DNA of 5,425 nt from contig DATLAN010000698.1 of the NCBI GenBank assembly GCA_035527455.1, forward strand, positions 1 to 5,425. The letters run 5' to 3'. Origin of the DNA: DATLAN01 sp035527455. GTDB lineage: Bacteria > Planctomycetota > Planctomycetia > Pirellulales > Thermoguttaceae. Shown here piece after piece: positions 4,965 to 5,425 of the stretch. The notes under the pieces were generated by a model. The model was not told the origin of the DNA, searched no databases, and saw only the letters and a program-made list of their open reading frames with translations. How positions within the stretch are numbered: position 1 is the first letter of the stretch; every line of letters begins with the position of its first letter. A program made the translations under genes and the position numbers.

Positions 4965-5425
4965 TCAATCCCATTTCCAGTATCGCAGGATGCACCAGAA
5001 GGCCTTGATCGCATCGGGCAGACCGATTTTTTTGCCCTCCTGGTACGTGCGGCCGGAGTAGCTCACGCCCAGTTCGAAGATGCGGTATTTTCGCCGGGCC
5101 ACCTTGGCGGTCAGTTCCGGTTCGATGCCGAAGGCGTTTTGTTTGAGCGTGGGGGCGATCGCCTCGATCACCTCGCGGCGGAACACCTTGTAGCAGGTTT
5201 CCATGTCGGTGAGGTTCAGATCGGTGAACATGTTCGACATGGTGGTGAGTATCCGGTTGGCGACCCAGTGCCAGAAATAGAGCACGCGGTGCGGTCCGGT
5301 GGAGAGGAAGCGCGAGCCGTAGACGACGTCGGCCAGGCCCTCGACGATCGGTTGGATGAGCCGGTGGTATTCGGCCGGGTCGTATTCGAGATCGGCGTCT
5401 TGAATGATGACAAGGTCACCGCCGA
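4965..5425 (-). CDS. Family 2 glycosyltransferase (dolichol/polyprenyl-phosphate sugar transferase-like), C-terminal part
   Basis: The last 152 residues are present and the gene's 5' end lies beyond the right edge. The visible frame opens with G-G-D-L-V-I-I-Q-D-A-D-L-E-Y-D-P, where D9 and D11 form the metal-binding D-x-D of a GT-A fold. It continues with V-V-Y-G-S-R-F (33-39), then L-T-D-M-E-T-C-Y-K-V-F-R (around 71-82), F-G-I-E-P-E-L-T-A-K (around 98-107), and ends near K-I-G-L-P-D-A-I-K-A-F-W. These blocks match the DPM1-like branch of family 2 transferases, which move a sugar from a nucleotide donor to polyprenyl phosphate or a related acceptor at the inner face of the membrane. No C-terminal membrane helices are present, as in the soluble, DPM1-like members. 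A GTG at 5285 lies inside the conserved domain and is not a real start. The HAD phosphatase gene follows 13 bases after the stop, suggesting one transcript. Donor and acceptor sugars cannot be read from sequence. Confidence 0.9.
   Translation of the reverse strand, partial: GGDLVIIQDADLEYDPAEYHRLIQPIVEGLADVVYGSRFLSTGPHRVLYFWHWVANRILTTMSNMFTDLNLTDMETCYKVFRREVIEAIAPTLKQNAFGIEPELTAKVARRKYRIFELGVSYSGRTYQEGKKIGLPDAIKAFWCILRYWKWD

Noticed and set aside
4598..5008. Plus-strand open frame opposite the HAD gene
   Set aside because: No family features; the opposite strand carries all four HAD motifs in order.
1..5425. CRISPR array, tRNA, rRNA, phage or plasmid genes
   Set aside because: No direct repeat array, cloverleaf, rRNA-like stretch, integrase, transposase or replication gene was seen.

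Overview
The window looks like chromosomal DNA from a GC-rich member of the Planctomycetota, probably close to Pirellulales. The main reason is a head-to-head pair of DUF1559 proteins (prepilin-type N-terminus plus a C-terminal H-x-G-G-V ... F-x-D-G/N-S motif), a family greatly expanded in planctomycetes. A long GspJ-like pseudopilin, a short lipoprotein N-terminus of the planctomycete polysaccharide-export type and a YqeG-type HAD phosphatase fit the same lineage. The lineage call is inferred from protein families only; there is no rRNA or tRNA gene in the window.

Layout, left to right. (1) 1-195, minus: N-terminal 65 residues of a lipoprotein, probably a Wza-like polysaccharide export protein, cut by the window edge. 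(2) 196-500: non-coding, divergent control region holding a hairpin and a good promoter for the next gene. (3) 501-1118, plus: SIS-domain sugar-phosphate isomerase related to GmhA, with changes at two expected active-site positions. (4) 1137-1832, minus: DUF1559 pseudopilin-like protein. (5) 1833-2144: divergent intergenic region rich in inverted repeats. (6) 2145-2969, plus: second DUF1559 protein, a diverged paralogue of the first. (7) 2975-4267, minus: a 430-residue GspJ-like pseudopilin with an Asp-rich, calcium-loop-like segment. (8) 4268-4417: leader or terminator region. (9) 4418-4951, minus: YqeG-family HAD phosphatase. (10) 4965-5425, minus: C-terminal part of a family 2 glycosyltransferase, cut by the window edge.

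Two themes are mixed. The flanks carry envelope and surface-sugar functions (polysaccharide export, GmhA-like isomerase, glycosyltransferase). The centre carries three proteins with class III (type IV prepilin) signal peptides. No prepilin peptidase, ATPase, platform protein or secretin lies beside them, so they must use machinery encoded elsewhere. The glycosyltransferase and HAD genes are 13 bases apart and probably co-transcribed; the GspJ-like gene follows in the same direction but has its own candidate promoter.

Nothing here proves a new system. The points most worth a second look are the paralogous DUF1559 pair with its structured shared control region, the unusual pseudopilin, and the altered SIS active site.
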